A stretch of DNA of 64,000 nt from Rhynchosporium graminicola (GCA_900074885.1 FJUW01000005.1:2801-66800); one strand, 5' to 3'; positions 11,761-25,319 are shown, counted from the stretch's first letter. Numbers and translations are program-made. The notes: generated by a model from the sequence alone, not told the origin.

Positions 11761-12228
11761 AAATATTTCCGGGCTACTTAACATTCGTATATTTCGTTTA
11801 CGAGCCCTTACTATCTGTTTTTTTCATGCCCTCTACTAATAGAGTCTTCTCCTTCTGAATAGTGTTCGAGCTATAAGTAGAATTAGCCTGTTAGTGACTT
11901 TCGAACGAATCGTATAAGTGCGCGATATAAGACGTGTTTCAGGTATAACGTATATCTATTCTTCTAGCTTCCGGTCCGAAACTAATAATAAGTAGGCAGA
12001 TTAAGCGCTTTCCTAGTAGCGACTTAAAGAAGTCGATCTTAATACTCCTCAGCGGACCTATAGCGCGTCTATTATAGGCCTTCTAGCTGCCTCTCGACCT
12101 GTAAAGCGCTGTCGATAAACGCGTGTATAAATCGAGGCTGATATAGCTACTTAACTCAATCGATTACCTCCTTTATCTTCTTTACCTCCGGAAGAGCCTC
12201 CTTTATAGCTTATACCTGCCCTAGTAGT

Positions 12229-12294
12229 ACCTGCTCCAGTAGTACCTGCTCTAGTAGTACCTGCCCTAGTAGTACCTGCTCTAGGATAGGCTAT
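12229..12294 (+). repeat. 15-bp minisatellite in HelA
   Basis: About 4.5 tandem copies of acctgcYcYagtagt inside the 5' coding part of HelA-1; HelA-2 has about 2.5 copies at 45700-45740. The unit keeps frame, so copy number varies the length of a Pro/Val/Ala-rich protein segment. Confidence 0.75.
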
Positions 12295-13430
12295 TCCGTA
12301 TAGATTTCGATCTGTTTTCGCTATTATAAGTCCGTAAGATATTAGTCAGATGAATTATTAGTATATAAGTGCGCCGCACTTCACTAGATCGATAAAGGAG
12401 AGGCTAGGGGTAAATACGAGCTCTATTATAAAAAGGGAGCTATTTATATAGAGCTATTACGAGAAATACCGGACGCTTTATAGAAGTTATTAGATAGTAC
12501 GGATCCGCGAAGTTAATTATTTCAGTAGAATATATACTAATATAACGCTACTCTTTCTTTTATATTTATAAATACTCGTAAAGAAGATCGTATTAATCTT
12601 AACTATAGATTAACTACTTTTATAGCTTATAGGGAGCTATATCACCTATAAGGGCTCTTAATTCCCGGTCCGCGAATAATACTTATCTTTACTTAGTTAT
12701 TTTTCTATGACCCCGATTATATAACTAACGTTCGACTTATATATTACGATTCTCTTTATACTATAATTCTACGCGACTTATATAAGATAGTTATTATTAA
12801 TAATCTATTTATAGCTATATACTAGACCGCCTAAGAGCGATTATAAGTACAAGATAATAATTTTCAGATCGTTCTTAGCTTATAAATACGACTAGTTATA
12901 TAGACTAGAGCTAATAAAAGACGTAAGAATCTTCTAGTTATAAATAAGGTTATAGGAATTATCCCGGACGAGTTAAATAAGGCTAGCTTTCGCGATATAA
13001 TACTTACGGTCTGAGAACTTTACTATAATAGACTATATTTATATTGAGTATATATTACGGATCTAGTATACTTTCTATTAAGTTATCTATACTCTTTCCT
13101 TATAGTAAGCTAAAGTAGTATTAGTCTTTATAGATCTACGATCGAGATCGAATTATAAAACGCTTAGAGTAATAGCTGTTTTATAAGTTCCGGCTCTTCT
13201 GATAAGCTTATTAAACCTTAAACTTTTTCCGTACGAACTGCATATTTTAATAATATATTATTAATATCTATATCGCCTATCGTACTACTTGCCTAGAATA
13301 GATAAAGAGGTATCAAGATAATATACGTGCGGACGTATATAACGGCCTTACGGATACGCTTATTAAGGCCGATAGCGACTCTATAGATTACGAGCGTTAG
13401 TTTATTCTTCTTTCTTCTTTCGTTAGAAGC

Positions 13431-13598
13431 TGTTACGGGTGAGTAATGCGTACGCAGATAGTCAAGTGTAGTATTTAAGAAGTTCGATATAGGAGAGAGT
13501 CAGGTTCTAGCCTAGCTCCGAAGGAAAACATGCGGGTACTACTAGGCTTAGTAAGTATAGGTATCGCCGGTGCTTAATCCTGGGGCTCGCCCTTTATA
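13431..13598 (-). repeat. GypB 3' LTR (left)
   Basis: Starts TGTTACGGGTGAG and ends CGCCCTTTATA, the RIP form of the right copy's CGCCCCTTACA. Same 168-bp length as the right LTR. Confidence 0.9.
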
Positions 13599-13601
13599 TT
13601 A

Positions 13602-14398
13602 CTCCCCTTCTCCCTCCGCTTATCTTATATCGGGGTTCGCCTCTAAAGACTTATATGCCGCTCTATTATATACGGTCGAGGCTCGTTATATCTGCGATTC
13701 TTTTTCTCGCTTCGTGCCGATTTCGCTTAGAAGTTAATAATAATAGCAGATCGATAAAGTATAATAGCGAACCGATAGTAAAAGAACAATTGATAATACT
13801 AGTAAAGTCGTATAAGGCCTCCGGTTATTTATTTACATAACCTCTCTATTTATTTCCAGCTTATAATAATAGTAAGGCTTATTATATCTCCTTATTTCTT
13901 TATTATCGCTCTCTCTCTTATTATTAATTAAATTAGTAAATACTCCCGCCTTAGCTATATATACCTCCTTTTATTACTTTATAGACTAATTCCCTTCTTC
14001 TTAATTAACTATTATAAACTATAAGTTAATAAGATCGTTTAGTATTAATTACTCTTTCCCTTTCGCTATAAACTATCTCTACTCTAAAAGTAATATAACT
14101 AACTTAATACTAATCGGAGTCAGATAGCTTCTATTATCTATTACGCTACTTATACTCTCTCCGGGGTCGATTATATCGACTAGAATATAAGTCAGATCCC
14201 GCTTATTTTCGCCCGATATCCGCTGACTTATATAATCTATTTACTCCCGCGCTTATACGACTTATTCTTATAAGCGTAAGAACTATAAAAACTTATATAT
14301 TTATCCCGGGCTCCGCCCGAAAAATATCGCTAACTACTTAGTCCTTAAATAGCGTATATTACTTATATTATCTAGACTCGCTCCGCTGATAGAGATAT
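13602..14398 (-). other. GypB 3' internal region
   Basis: Between the 3' LTR and the GypA-2 insertion; continues at 21851. Lies after the chromodomain in element orientation. A 61-codon plus-strand open stretch (13655-13840) is present, but I see no support for it as a gene. Polypurine tract (minus strand) at its left end. Confidence 0.5.
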
Positions 14399-14633
14399 TA
14401 TGACGCTTGCTCTAGAAAGGTCTCAAAACTACCTGAGTAATAAGACCTCATATTGCTATGAATATGAAGTAGTAAGAATCACTTAAGAATCTATAACTGA
14501 GGAGTGAAGAAGTAGAGAGAGAAAAGAAATATATATATGAAAAAGGGCCCCTAAACTCTACTCGTGTAATCTCGCTTAGTAGTAAGTGTTTCTACTAATA
14601 GGGAGAAACCTCAAAACCTGACTAGTAATTATA
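14399..14633 (-). repeat. GypA-2 3' LTR (left)
   Basis: Begins TATGACGCTTGC (RIP form of TGTGACGCTTGC) and ends next to the CCCCC tract that is the minus-strand polypurine tract. Confidence 0.88.
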
Positions 14634-14649
14634 ATACACCCCCATCCGA

Positions 14650-17600
14650 AAAAAGCTCGCCCTCGAGCGTTAGTCTATTTCCTTATTACTATTAAGGTAG
14701 TCGTAATTATTAATTCTATCGTAGAAAGCTTTTAGCTAATTAGGTAGTTTAGCAAGAGGTCTAGCTTACGTTAGGTTATTAAGGTAGAATTATTATAGCT
14801 TAGCGGGAGCGTATTTAATATCTATAGCGTCGTACTATATAAGGTCGATATCTTAATTTAACTAGGAAACTCGGTATAAGAGGCTATTACGCTACTTATA
14901 GCACGTAAGTATATCTTCGATCTCCTATTTATTATTACTAGTAATATTAATAAGTAGTAGTAGTAGTGAGATTTATCCTAATAAGAGGTCGTTTAGATAC
15001 TTCTATAGCTTAGTAGCAGGGAATATATTATATACTTTTATACTAGTAAGGAGCTCTAGATAATAAGAGCTTCTAACCTTTTTAATTTTACGGAAGGGTC
15101 CGTTAGTTAGGAAGTCGAGTTTTTTACTAGATCGAGTACTTATAAAGTAGTATATATCTAGCTAGATAAGGTTATCTATAGTAAAGTCGACTTTATAGTA
15201 TAAGCGATTATAGGATTAGGATATCTTAGCTTATATATATTAGAGGCTTAATTAAGCAGTAGTCTAGGTATCGCGTAGACGATTAGCGTAATCTAGAGCT
15301 TACTAAGTATTTAACTTATTAGTAGGTATAATAAAATTAGGTAAGTCTTTCTAATTCTAATTAATATAAGGTATATATCTATAAATAACTTTAAAGGGTA
15401 AGAGACCTCTAAGGGATTCGTAAGAGAGAGTTATCTAGGCGTAATCTATAATAGGTAAGAATTCCGACTAGTCGTCTTAATAGTAAGAGATAAAAGGTCG
15501 TAATCTACGTTAGAGATATTAGTTATAGATCTCTGTTTAGCTATCTGTTTATAAGTAGTCTGCTATAGAAAGCTATCTTTTAGTACTAAGAATCGTGATA
15601 ACTGCAGTCTAAAAACAGGAAACGAATTAAGGCCCTCTATTAGAGGTAATTATTAATAGAGCTCCGAAATAGCAGTATACGTAGTATAAGTAAAGCTTTA
15701 TAAGGTCGCGCGTATCGGAGGTCTTTCGGTATAGAATACTAATTGCTTATTTACTAAAATAGTCGATAAATACGAGAACGTTATCGTAGCTATGTTTATC
15801 GCGGTTAAAGCTATAGTAGTCGACTGTAATATACTCCTATGGACGCGATAGTACAGGCAGAGGTTAGAGGAGGCCTAGTTTCTTATCACGCGGCACTTGA
15901 ATTCGTCAGTAAGTATAATAGTTGCGGTAGTACTAGTTAATAGTTAAAGCGATTCCGTACTACTAGTATTATAATACTAGTAGTTATAAGGTCTTCTTTA
16001 CACTTAGATAGGTAGTCTCTAATCGGTCGTATACTTCGCGTATAAGTAGCGTGCGAAGGTATAAAACGTTAAGTACAATTAGTCTTCCTTTATAGAGTAG
16101 AAGATCTTTTTCTATAGTTAGTTTTCTAGGAGTAGCGGAGAGAGCTTATTTCCGTAGTACTTAGAGTAACGGCGTAGTGCGATTAGCATTAAGTACTTAC
16201 TATACTATAGAAAAGACTAGCGATAGGTCGGCGACTTCTAAGGTATCAATAAGCTTAAAGTTATCTATAGAGTCGGAGCTATTCCGGAGGTTACTTATAA
16301 GTAGTACTAGATCGATTTAGTCTTCGCGTAGTAGCTGCTATAAACGCTAGGTTCTTTTAGCGTTATTCTAGTTGTCTAATTTATCTGTTCTGCGAGAGAG
16401 AGCGTCAGCGAGTGGATTATGCTTCCTAGGTCGATAGGTGATTATAAAGTTATAATCTGCGAGTAGCTTAGCTTATCGTGCTTATTATGCGTTTAGCTAT
16501 TTAGAGGTTATGAAGTACTTAAGAGCTTTATAATTAGTAACGATACGGATCTGATACGGTACGCCTACGAGCTCAGATCTCTAGTTACTGAAAGATCGTA
16601 TAATTACGAGTATTTCCTTATCGTGGATAGCGTAATTAAGCTCGGCAGGTAGTATAGTCTTAGAGAAGTAGGCTACTAGGAACTAGTTTTCGTCGTGCTA
16701 TTGCGATAGTATACCTGCTATTACTCTATTACTAGTATCTGTTTCGATCATATAAGGTAAGTGTTACTAATAGTAGTAGAGGAGTAGTACCGAAGTGAGA
16801 GCGTGCTTTAGGTGATTAAAGGTATCTTTATACTCCCTAGCGAACCGAAAGGATATATTATTTTTAGTGAGTTATATAAGAGGTTTTATGATAATTCTGT
16901 AGTTCTTAATAAATCGTCGGTAGAAGTTACAAAAGCCTAAGAACGATTATACGCCCTTAACTATCGTTAGGTAATTCTAAGATTATATAATATTAACCTT
17001 CTTAGGGTCTACCTCGATCCTAGAAGTAGAGATAATAAATCTAAGGTATTTAGTGCGAGTAACGTTGAATTCATACTTCTTAAGGTCGGCTTATAATCTA
17101 GCGTCTTATAATCGTTATAGCACCTTATGNAATAAGCTTAAAGTTATCTATAGAGTCGGAGCTATTCCGGAGGTTACTTATAAGTAGTACTAGATCGATT
17201 TAGTCTTCGCGTAGTAGCTGCTATAAACGCTAGGTTCTTTTAGCGTTATTCTAGTTGTCTAATTTATCTGTTCTGCGAGAGAGAGCGTCAGCGAGTGGAT
17301 TATGCTTCCTAGGTCGATAGGTGATTATAAAGTTATAATCTGCGAGTAGCTTAGCTTATCGTGCTTATTATGCGTTTAGCTATTTAGAGGTTATGAAGTA
17401 CTTAAGAGCTTTATAATTAGTAACGATACGGATCTGATACGGTACGCCTACGAGCTCAGATCTCTAGTTACTGAAAGATCGTATAATTACGAGTATTTCC
17501 TTATCGTGGATAGCGTAATTAAGCTCGGCAGGTAGTATAGTCTTAGAGAAGTAGGCTACTAGGAACTAGTTTTCGTCGTGCTATTGCGATAGTATACCTG

Positions 17601-20600
17601 CTATTACTCTATTACTAGTATCTGTTTCGATCATATAAGGTAAGTGTTACTAATAGTAGTAGAGGAGTAGTACCGAAGTGAGAGCGTGCTTTAGGTGATT
17701 AAAGGTATCTTTATACTCCCTAGCGAACCGAAAGGATATATTATTTTTAGTGAGTTATATAAGAGGTTTTATGATAATTCTGTAGTTCTTAATAAATCGT
17801 CGGTAGAAGTTACAAAAGCCTAAGAACGATTATACGCCCTTAACTATCGTTAGGTAATTCTAAGATTATATAATATTAACCTTCTTAAGGTCTACCTCGA
17901 TCCTAGAAGTAGAGATAATAAATCTAAGGTATTTAGTGCGAGTAACGTTGAATTCATACTTCTTAAGGTCGGCTTATAATCTAGCGTCTTATAATCGTTA
18001 TAGCACCTTATGTATATATAATTAATACTATAGTAAGTCGTTAGAGTAGATCAGAATATAATCTAGATATACTATATAGAAGTTATCTAAGTAGTCGAAT
18101 AAGATATTATTCATATATCGCTAGTATATCGTAGGGCTGTTAGTTAGACCGAAAAGGAGTACCTTATACTTATATATACTATAATAGGTCCGGAAGGTCG
18201 TATACTCTTCAGAAGCTAGATCCATTCGAATTCGGTAGAACGCCTGGCGAATATCTAGTTTAGTGAATATCTTAGTAGTAGAGATTCTAGCTAGTGTTTT
18301 ATCGATTAATAGTAGTAGATATTGATCCTTCCTCGTGAGGTTATTAAGTATGCGAAAGTCGATATAGAATCTTAGACTTCTATTAGCTTTCTTAACGAAA
18401 AGAATAGGTATAGCGTATAGTGCTTAAGAAGGTTTAATGAAACCTTTAGCTAAGTTATTAGTAATATACGCCTTAATAACTTTAAGTTCTTCAGCTGATA
18501 TCTTATATAAGGGAGAGTATTTGAGGTTCTTCTCGGCCCCTTCCTTAAGCTTAATTCGGTGATCGCATAAGCGATAAGGAGGGAGAATATCGCTAGCTTC
18601 CTTAGAAAAGACGTATACCTACTAGCTATACTTGTAAGGGATCTGTAGTTCTGAATCTAATTCGCTTAAGCTAATAGAAAATTACTAGGCGGTTTTGCGA
18701 CGTTCTATAAGGTTAATAGTTAAAGATACGATAGTAGTATTACGTTACTGAACTGCGATTCGGTCGTTAAGAAGCTTATCTATCTCGTGAAGGGTAGTAG
18801 AGAAGATCTTATTATTAGAAGACTTCTAGCGTTTATATAAGAGATAGAAAGCTAAGCTGCTAATCGTGTAAATCTCTAGCGTAGGAGGCTCTAGAAGAGG
18901 TCTGAGCATACGAGGTGATCTTTATCGCTTCCGAAATATCATAGTAGCTATATTTATACTTTAAGTAGCTTCTATTAAGTCGCGAGATAGTATCCCGAGT
19001 AACTATTAATCTATAGTATGAATTACACGGGCGTAGTCTTATGCGTAGGTCTTTAATATAGAGACTTCTAATTAGAGTTAAAGTAGAGATTCACGCGGGA
19101 TATAGGCGATAATATTACTAAATCGTACGCACTTCGGCCGTATATCGGTAGCTTCTCTAGAGTATAAAGACTTCTCTTTACTACTCTGTTCTTATTCTTT
19201 AGGTAATAAACACTTAGGCTCGTCGTATCTATAATAAGTAGTATGAACGCCGGAGAATCGGTCCTAACTGATCGGCGGTAGTAACAGAGGGTTAGTTGCT
19301 TATAGAATACCCTCTAGGGGAGAGTTTTAGATATTTTTATAGCTATAAGTCTCCCTAGAAGTGCGCTTCTAAGCTAGTAATAGTCGTTTAATAATAGAGA
19401 TAGAGTTAATAATAGCTCGAATATTAATAGGAGAGTTAGCTGCGCTTTGCTATTCCTCGTACGCTTCCCAGAACTGATTAAGGCGTTCGTTTCGTTCGTT
19501 AGCGTCATGTTAGTAGCGCTAGTAGGTATAGTGTTTACGTAAGTCCTTAATCTCGATCAGAGAGCTATAAACGTTACTAGAAGGAGTATATAGTAGCTAA
19601 ATGATCTATCGTTTAGAGGCATCTAAGAGTACTTAATATTCCGAAAGCCAGGTCCTTCCGAGTATGATACCGTAGTTTCCGAGAGTAGTAATAAGAAAGG
19701 GAGTAAATGCTTAAACGCGACGATCTACTGTTAAATTAAGTATTATATAGTAATTAATAGTACTACTATTAACGCTATTAAAGCCTTTAATAGGAATTAC
19801 GTTTAGTAGAAGGTAAATAGAAGGTTTTAAGAAGAAGGAAAGAGATTTAAGAAAAGAATAATTAATAAAATAGTATCTATTAGCTCCAGAATCGAGAAGT
19901 ACAGGTAGCTTATACGAGAGTCTATTCTTAGTAAGAGTAATATATATAGTGAACGATTAACTACTAAGAAGCTTCGTAAGGTCAAGATATCGCATATCGC
20001 GTATACTACCTAAGAAGGAGTCTTTCCCTAGGCGTAGTCTTTTACTAGCGGTTTAATATACTCCTAGGTATTATCGTATATCTCTTTATTGTTATTATCT
20101 TCTGACTCGCTATAAACGTTATTATTAGCGTTAATTGCGTTAATTCGATATAGAGTATTAAGTCGAGCTGATAACGAGCGTGGATATGAGGTAGGCGTAA
20201 AGTAACGAGGAGTATTCGCTGGCGATTATGCACGAGGCGTATCGTTTCGTATAGAGTATAATACTTATTTACTAGTTGTACTAGTATTCTCGGGCGTAAG
20301 AAGACTAATTTGCGGATGAGAAGAGGAGTTAGTACTACGGCGCTAGAAGGAGGTATTTATAGGGCGTTCCCGAGTCGCGCTAGCCTTAGCTAAAGACTCG
20401 GAATAATAAGTCTTTTTAATAAATTAACCTTAGTCTTCAGCTTATATAGCCTTAATATATTCTTCTAGTGTTCTTGACGTTCGGTACTATTAGAAGAGCT
20501 ATTTCCGTAGCTATATAGGTAGCTTCTCCTATAAGTCCATTTTCAGAGTCGATTAATCGTTTACTCTAGCTTTACGAGCTAGCGTACGAAACTCGTAGTA

Positions 20601-21480
20601 GAACGTCCAGAAGGTCTACTTATAATCTATCTTTAGCGCGGAGTAGCTAGCTCTTATAGTTTATTAGTTATATAGATTAGATAAGAAGAAGACGAGTTAA
20701 ATAATTATATCGAGTGAATCGATCATATTACTTTCTTCGTTATATTCTAGTTCTAAGAATAAGAGTTCTAGGTAGGTTCTGGCTATCCCTTCTGTTTAGT
20801 TAAGTAACTAATCTTTATAGTAATCTTTATTAATAAAGTAGCTAGAGTAGCGCCGGAGGGCGTTACGTATCTGCACTTCCTAGAGTTTTAGAGAGTAGTC
20901 GATTCTATTAGAGAGCTTATTTAGAAGGTTCGGTATCTTCTCTATACGCGTGGCGTATAATATTAACGATATTCCTCCGGTAGATTATTCTCGACGACGA
21001 TTATTAGGCGTAAGAGTAGCGTTATCTTCTTTAATTAATAGTAGCGGTATTATACGCGATTAAATATTATTAAACGATATAGACTTAGTAGAGCGCTAAG
21101 TAGTTAACTAGCGTAGTTCTAGGAACTTATCCCGTAACTAGTATAGTTCTATAGATAGGTCGGCGTTTAATTATCTCTCCTCCGTGAGCTTCCTTTCTGC
21201 CTCTTATAGCTAGTAAGCGCGGTCTTCCTATAAGTTACTTATAGTTGCTATTAATATAAGGGTATTATTAGGGAGGTTTAGCGACTCGGTGAGTTCGTTG
21301 ATTATAGTAGGAGTTAGGGAGCTTAACTCGGACGAGGCGTTATCGCGAGTACTCTCTACTATAGAGAGAGGTAAGTTATAGTAAGTATTACGAGTCGCCG
21401 AAGAATAGGAAGTAAAGGGAGTCGGAGAACTAGTAGTCGATTTATCGGACTTAAGTTACTTCGGTTTAGGTACTATTCTT
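14650..21480 (-). pseudogene. GypA-2 gag-pol remnant
   Basis: Colinear with GypA-1 gag-pol in reverse. Chromodomain and integrase end about 14680-15350; integrase core about 15450-16000; RNase H about 16400-16700 (again at 17300-17600 through the duplicated block); reverse transcriptase about 18030-18700, with the YLDD region at about 18065-18090 (minus strand); gag about 19800-21450. A 62-codon open stretch at 20045-20233 is the counterpart of the gag C-terminal stretch at 1819-2007. Numerous RIP stops; non-functional. Confidence 0.82.
16248..18012. other. 882-bp direct repeat around a single N (assembly artefact)
   Basis: 16248-17129 and 17131-18012 are the same sequence apart from one base seen (G at 17005, A at 17888), with the window's only N (17130) between them. 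The repeat cuts the pol gene so that RNase H and part of RT appear twice. GypA-1 has the region once. This is what an unmerged contig overlap joined by a gap character looks like, not biology. Confidence 0.9.
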
Positions 21481-21610
21481 CAAGTTTATACTTAGTATAG
21501 GCCTTCTCTATATAGCGTAGTCTCCTGCGTTTAGTAGCTCTAGGCACAGAGGTATAATATAAGTAGATATTTACTATCTTCCTAGATATAGGTAAAAGAG
21601 TTATAGATAA

Positions 21611-21845
21611 TATGACGCTTACTCTAGAAAGGTCTTAAAACTACCTGAGTAATAAGACCTTATATTACTATAAATATAAAGTAGCAAGAATCACTTAAGA
21701 ATCTATAACTGAGGAGTGAAGAAGTAGAGAGAGAAGGGAAGTATATATATGAAAAGGGGCCCCTAAACTCTACTCGTGTAATCTCGCTTAGTAGTAAGTG
21801 TTTCTACTAATAGGGAGAAACCTCCAAACCTGACTAGTCGTCACA
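21611..21845 (-). repeat. GypA-2 5' LTR (right)
   Basis: Ends CTGACTAGTCGTCACA on the plus strand, so the element starts TGTGACGACTAG. Followed by gatat target duplication. Confidence 0.9.
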
Positions 21846-23580
21846 GATATTATATAAGTTATTAGACTCTGATCGTTTTCTATCGCTAATCGCTTATTTA
21901 GCGCTAATATCTATCGCGATCTTAGTAAGGTCCTTAAGGCTTAGAAGGCCTTAAAGCCTCTCTAAGCTACTAGTCTTCTCTCCTTATACCTATCCTCGGA
22001 CTCTGCTTATTCTTTATCGCTAACTACTTATTTTAGCCCTATTACTACTGAAGTTACTAATTCGGTTACTAATATTATTACTTAATAGGGTTAGATATAA
22101 GCTTCTTATAATCCGCTTATTTTCTGTCGCTGATCGCTATAGTACTAATAGGGTCCCTCCCGCTCTAGTTCTAAGTGCTTATCGCGCTAAATAAGTCCGG
22201 TTATTTTAGAATAGAGTCCTAGGGAAATTTATTAGGTTATATTGCTTTTTAGAATTAATAAAATAATATAAAAGAAATCTGAACTCCTCTTATTAACGCT
22301 TATAACTCGCTTGAAACTAATCGGATCTTCTCTTATTCTTCTTTTTCTCTTATATTTATCTAGGTCTATCGTAGTATTTAATATCTTCGTACTTGCTTTC
22401 GAACTCGTCTATAGCTATAGTATCCGATAGGTCTTTAATAGGTTCCTACGTAAGTTCGTAGTAACCCGCCTACTTTACTAGTACTTTCTTACCTTTTCCT
22501 TTTCTTCTTAATTTATCTTTAGCGTAAAGAATCTCCTCTACTTACTATTCTTCGTGAGTCTCGAATAGTATAGGTCTCGGTTAACTATCGTTAGTCTCCT
22601 ACCTAAGTAATAGGTCGTAGCTCGCTAGTTATAATAGATCTATATAGAATACTAAGTGAATATTACCGGGGACCTTAGATAGACGAATAGTTATTAGCGA
22701 TAATACTTCATTTACTATATATTTAGTATACTTCGTATTAAGACTCTTTTTTAGTCGATTTATCTAGTAGTTACGTAGGTCTAATTATATCTTATCTCTC
22801 TTCTAGTATACTAGAGCTAGGGTCCTTATCTTATTAGCGCTATCCTCCTATTTCTAAGCGGATACTATTATATTCGACTAGTATAAGTTAGTAATCTTCT
22901 TTATCTTCTTTACGAATACTACTACTTATTCGCTCGATAGTAGCTAGAAGTTGATCTCGGGTTCCGTCTCTAATAGTAGAAGTAATAGCGCTTTATACTC
23001 GTATATAGTAAAGAATAGGCTTATCCTGAGGCCCGCGTAGTAACGTCTGTTTAATACTAACTAAGCTATAAGGAGCTACTTTTTCTAGTTAGATTACTCT
23101 TAGTTAATAAAGTTTCGTAGATAAGCTTAGATATCTTAATTTAGCTTTTCTAGTCCTCTATCGGTTTATAAGTGGTATCCGGAGCTAAGTCTTTATTATA
23201 TACTAATTAAGCGATAAAAGGTCTTCTAGAATATACTTATCTAGTTAGTATCTCTATTACTTATAATCGCTTGCGGTATCCTATAGTTTCTTACTTAATA
23301 TTCTATGAATTTCTTAGCGTATTCCTCTGCTTTTATACTAGGTATCGCTTCGATAACTACTTATTTACTTAACTAGTCTTTATTTATCTAAAGGTAATAG
23401 TTACCTTAAGAGTTTAATAAGTTAATTATAAAGTCTATAGATATCTCCTGGAAGAATTAATCAGGAACTAGTAGTAGTCTTAGGAGTCCGTGCTTATATT
23501 CCCTTTATACTTTATTTCTCTTATAATAGTTATAGTTCCTTAAGAATTATCTTATATACCTCGACTATAGTAGCTAGTAG

Positions 23581-23848
23581 TATAACGACACAAGACTTAA
23601 GGCGGTATATAAGTAAGAATAAATAAGTAGGGAGGCTAAGAGCGATCTTATATAGTCTACTACGAAGAAAACAAAAAGATAAGGAAGGAAGAAGAAGAGA
23701 GATAGAGTATAAGGCACCTTATATATATATACTAGTACTAGTCCGATATTATACCGGGTCAGATACTAGTTCAACTAGGATACCTATGAACTTAGGCCCT
23801 ATTATCTATCCTTCTTCTTATATAATATTCAGGTGAGCTGTTGTTATA
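23581..23848 (-). repeat. GypC-1 3' LTR (left)
   Basis: 268 bp, starting TATAACGACACAAGAC and ending GAGCTGTTGTTATA; matches the three other GypC LTRs and the diverged fragment at 59398. Confidence 0.9.
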
Positions 23849-24374
23849 TTACCTCCTCCCTAAGAAGAGCTTGACCCTAAGCTCGGAAGGTTATAGTTTA
23901 TACTAGAATTAGTCTTTATTATAACTGTTTTCGTCGATATTCGCGTAATAAGCGCTAGCCGCTCTTTAGTAGTAGTAAATTCTTTATTAAGTTCTGACTA
24001 GTTATATCGCTATAATAGTGCTATATTAGTCGTAGCTTCTAAATCGGGCGGTAAGCGGTATTTACTTTATCTGTTTATAGTAGGAGTCGAGTTAAGTAGG
24101 GTATAGAGTATATAAAGGAAGGGGTTTATTAATATTAGAGCTTTTCCTTTTTAACCGCGATAACTACTTTAACTTATAAGTTTATTCTCCCTAAACTATA
24201 ATATAGCTCATAGAGTAAGTATTATTACTAACTACTATAGTAGTCTACTATAATCTTATATATTAATCGAACTAATTAACTCTTCTCTTAATATAAGTAA
24301 GTTTCCTATATAAGTTTTAAAGATAGTCCTTAAGTAAAATAAAGGGGTTTAAAAGATCTATAAAACTAACTCCT

Positions 24375-25303
24375 ATAGTACATTTACTAGTACATACAAG
24401 TACTCTTTCAGAAGCGTATTATATATATTACCTACGGTATATTCGCGCTTTCCTTAAGATAAAGTATAATAATACTCTTATTTTAGAACTCTTATACTTG
24501 TTTGATAAGCTTAACTCTAAGCTTTATAAGTATTATTCAGTATTAAAGAGCAGTTGCGAGCCTATAAGTTACTTGAACCTAAACGCAGGTATATATACTA
24601 ATACGTTATAATTACTTAATTACGTTAATACGGAGTATACTATTTTATCCGAGTTATTTCCTAGTAGTAAAGCTAAGGACGCGGAGCTGAATCGGGGCGG
24701 TATCGTAGCTACTTATAAGGCGATTAATTAGATCTATTATCTTGCGAAATCTGCTGCTCTTACTACTATATTAGAGATTACTACTATATAATTAGCAGAG
24801 ACTTAAGCTTTAAGGCGTTCTATAGAGAAAGTATTTAAGAAGTTAGAGTTTATTAAGGTAGTAAGTTAAGATCTTAAATCCTTAGATACTAGTATAATAC
24901 TAACGTGATATAGGATCTAGATCTTTTAATAATAGATTCAGCGAAATCTAAGTTAATAGTATAAATAGTATTAAAGTAAACGAAGGAGTTAAACGATATT
25001 ATACGGGAATTTGCGAAGAAAGCTATATTTAAGGCTACGATATCTAATACTAAGGGAAAGAGGAATTTGCCTTCTAGTTCAGAGATAGTATCAGATCTGG
25101 ATACTCTTAGACTTTCTCTAAAGAAGAAACCTCGTAGGATTAGCCGCTATACTCGGTCTACTACTAGAGCTATATTAATAGATTTAGGTAAGGAGTTAGA
25201 TATAGTAGTTCTAGTTCTAAATATTCTAGAATTACTAGGAGCTCCGGAGAACTTAGGAGAAAAAGCTAGTAAAATAGAAGTAGTTAAAGAAGTAGAGTTT
25301 TAG
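24375..25303 (+). pseudogene. GypC-1 antisense accessory gene
   Basis: Lies opposite gag-pol between pol and the 3' LTR. Exon 1 24375-24857 (161 codons), intron 24858-24913 (56 bp, GTAGTAAG...CTAAC...TAG), exon 2 24914-25303 ending TAG: 290 residues once RIP stops are read as Q/W. First codon ATA, the RIP form of ATG. Features: IKYNNT and LYKYY-rich N-terminus, a heptad-like helix with RSIEKVFKKLEFIK before the splice, basic KKKPRRISRYTRSTTRA in exon 2, and a C-terminal ENLGEKASKIEVVKEVEF. The last 78 codons are still open. I recognise no family. The copy in GypC-2 has exactly the same exon and intron lengths, so this was a real gene of the element. Inactive here through stop codons and loss of ATG. 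Confidence 0.75.
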
Positions 25304-25319
25304 ATATAGTATTATTATA

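Larger units (their letters stand above)
14399..21845 (-). mobile_element. GypA-2: complete Ty3/gypsy chromovirus in GypB
   Basis: Minus-strand element with both LTRs (14399-14633 and 21611-21845, 235 bp each) and an exact 5-bp target duplication gatat (14394-14398, 21846-21850). Apparent length 7447 bp includes a suspected 883-bp assembly duplication; true length is near 6.56 kb. Same family as GypA-1. Internal stops are typical of RIP. Confidence 0.93.

Noticed and set aside
13655..13840. 61-codon plus-strand frame in the GypB 3' region as another antisense gene
   Set aside because: Only one copy of GypB is present, no splice pattern or second copy supports it, and RIP leaves short open frames by chance.
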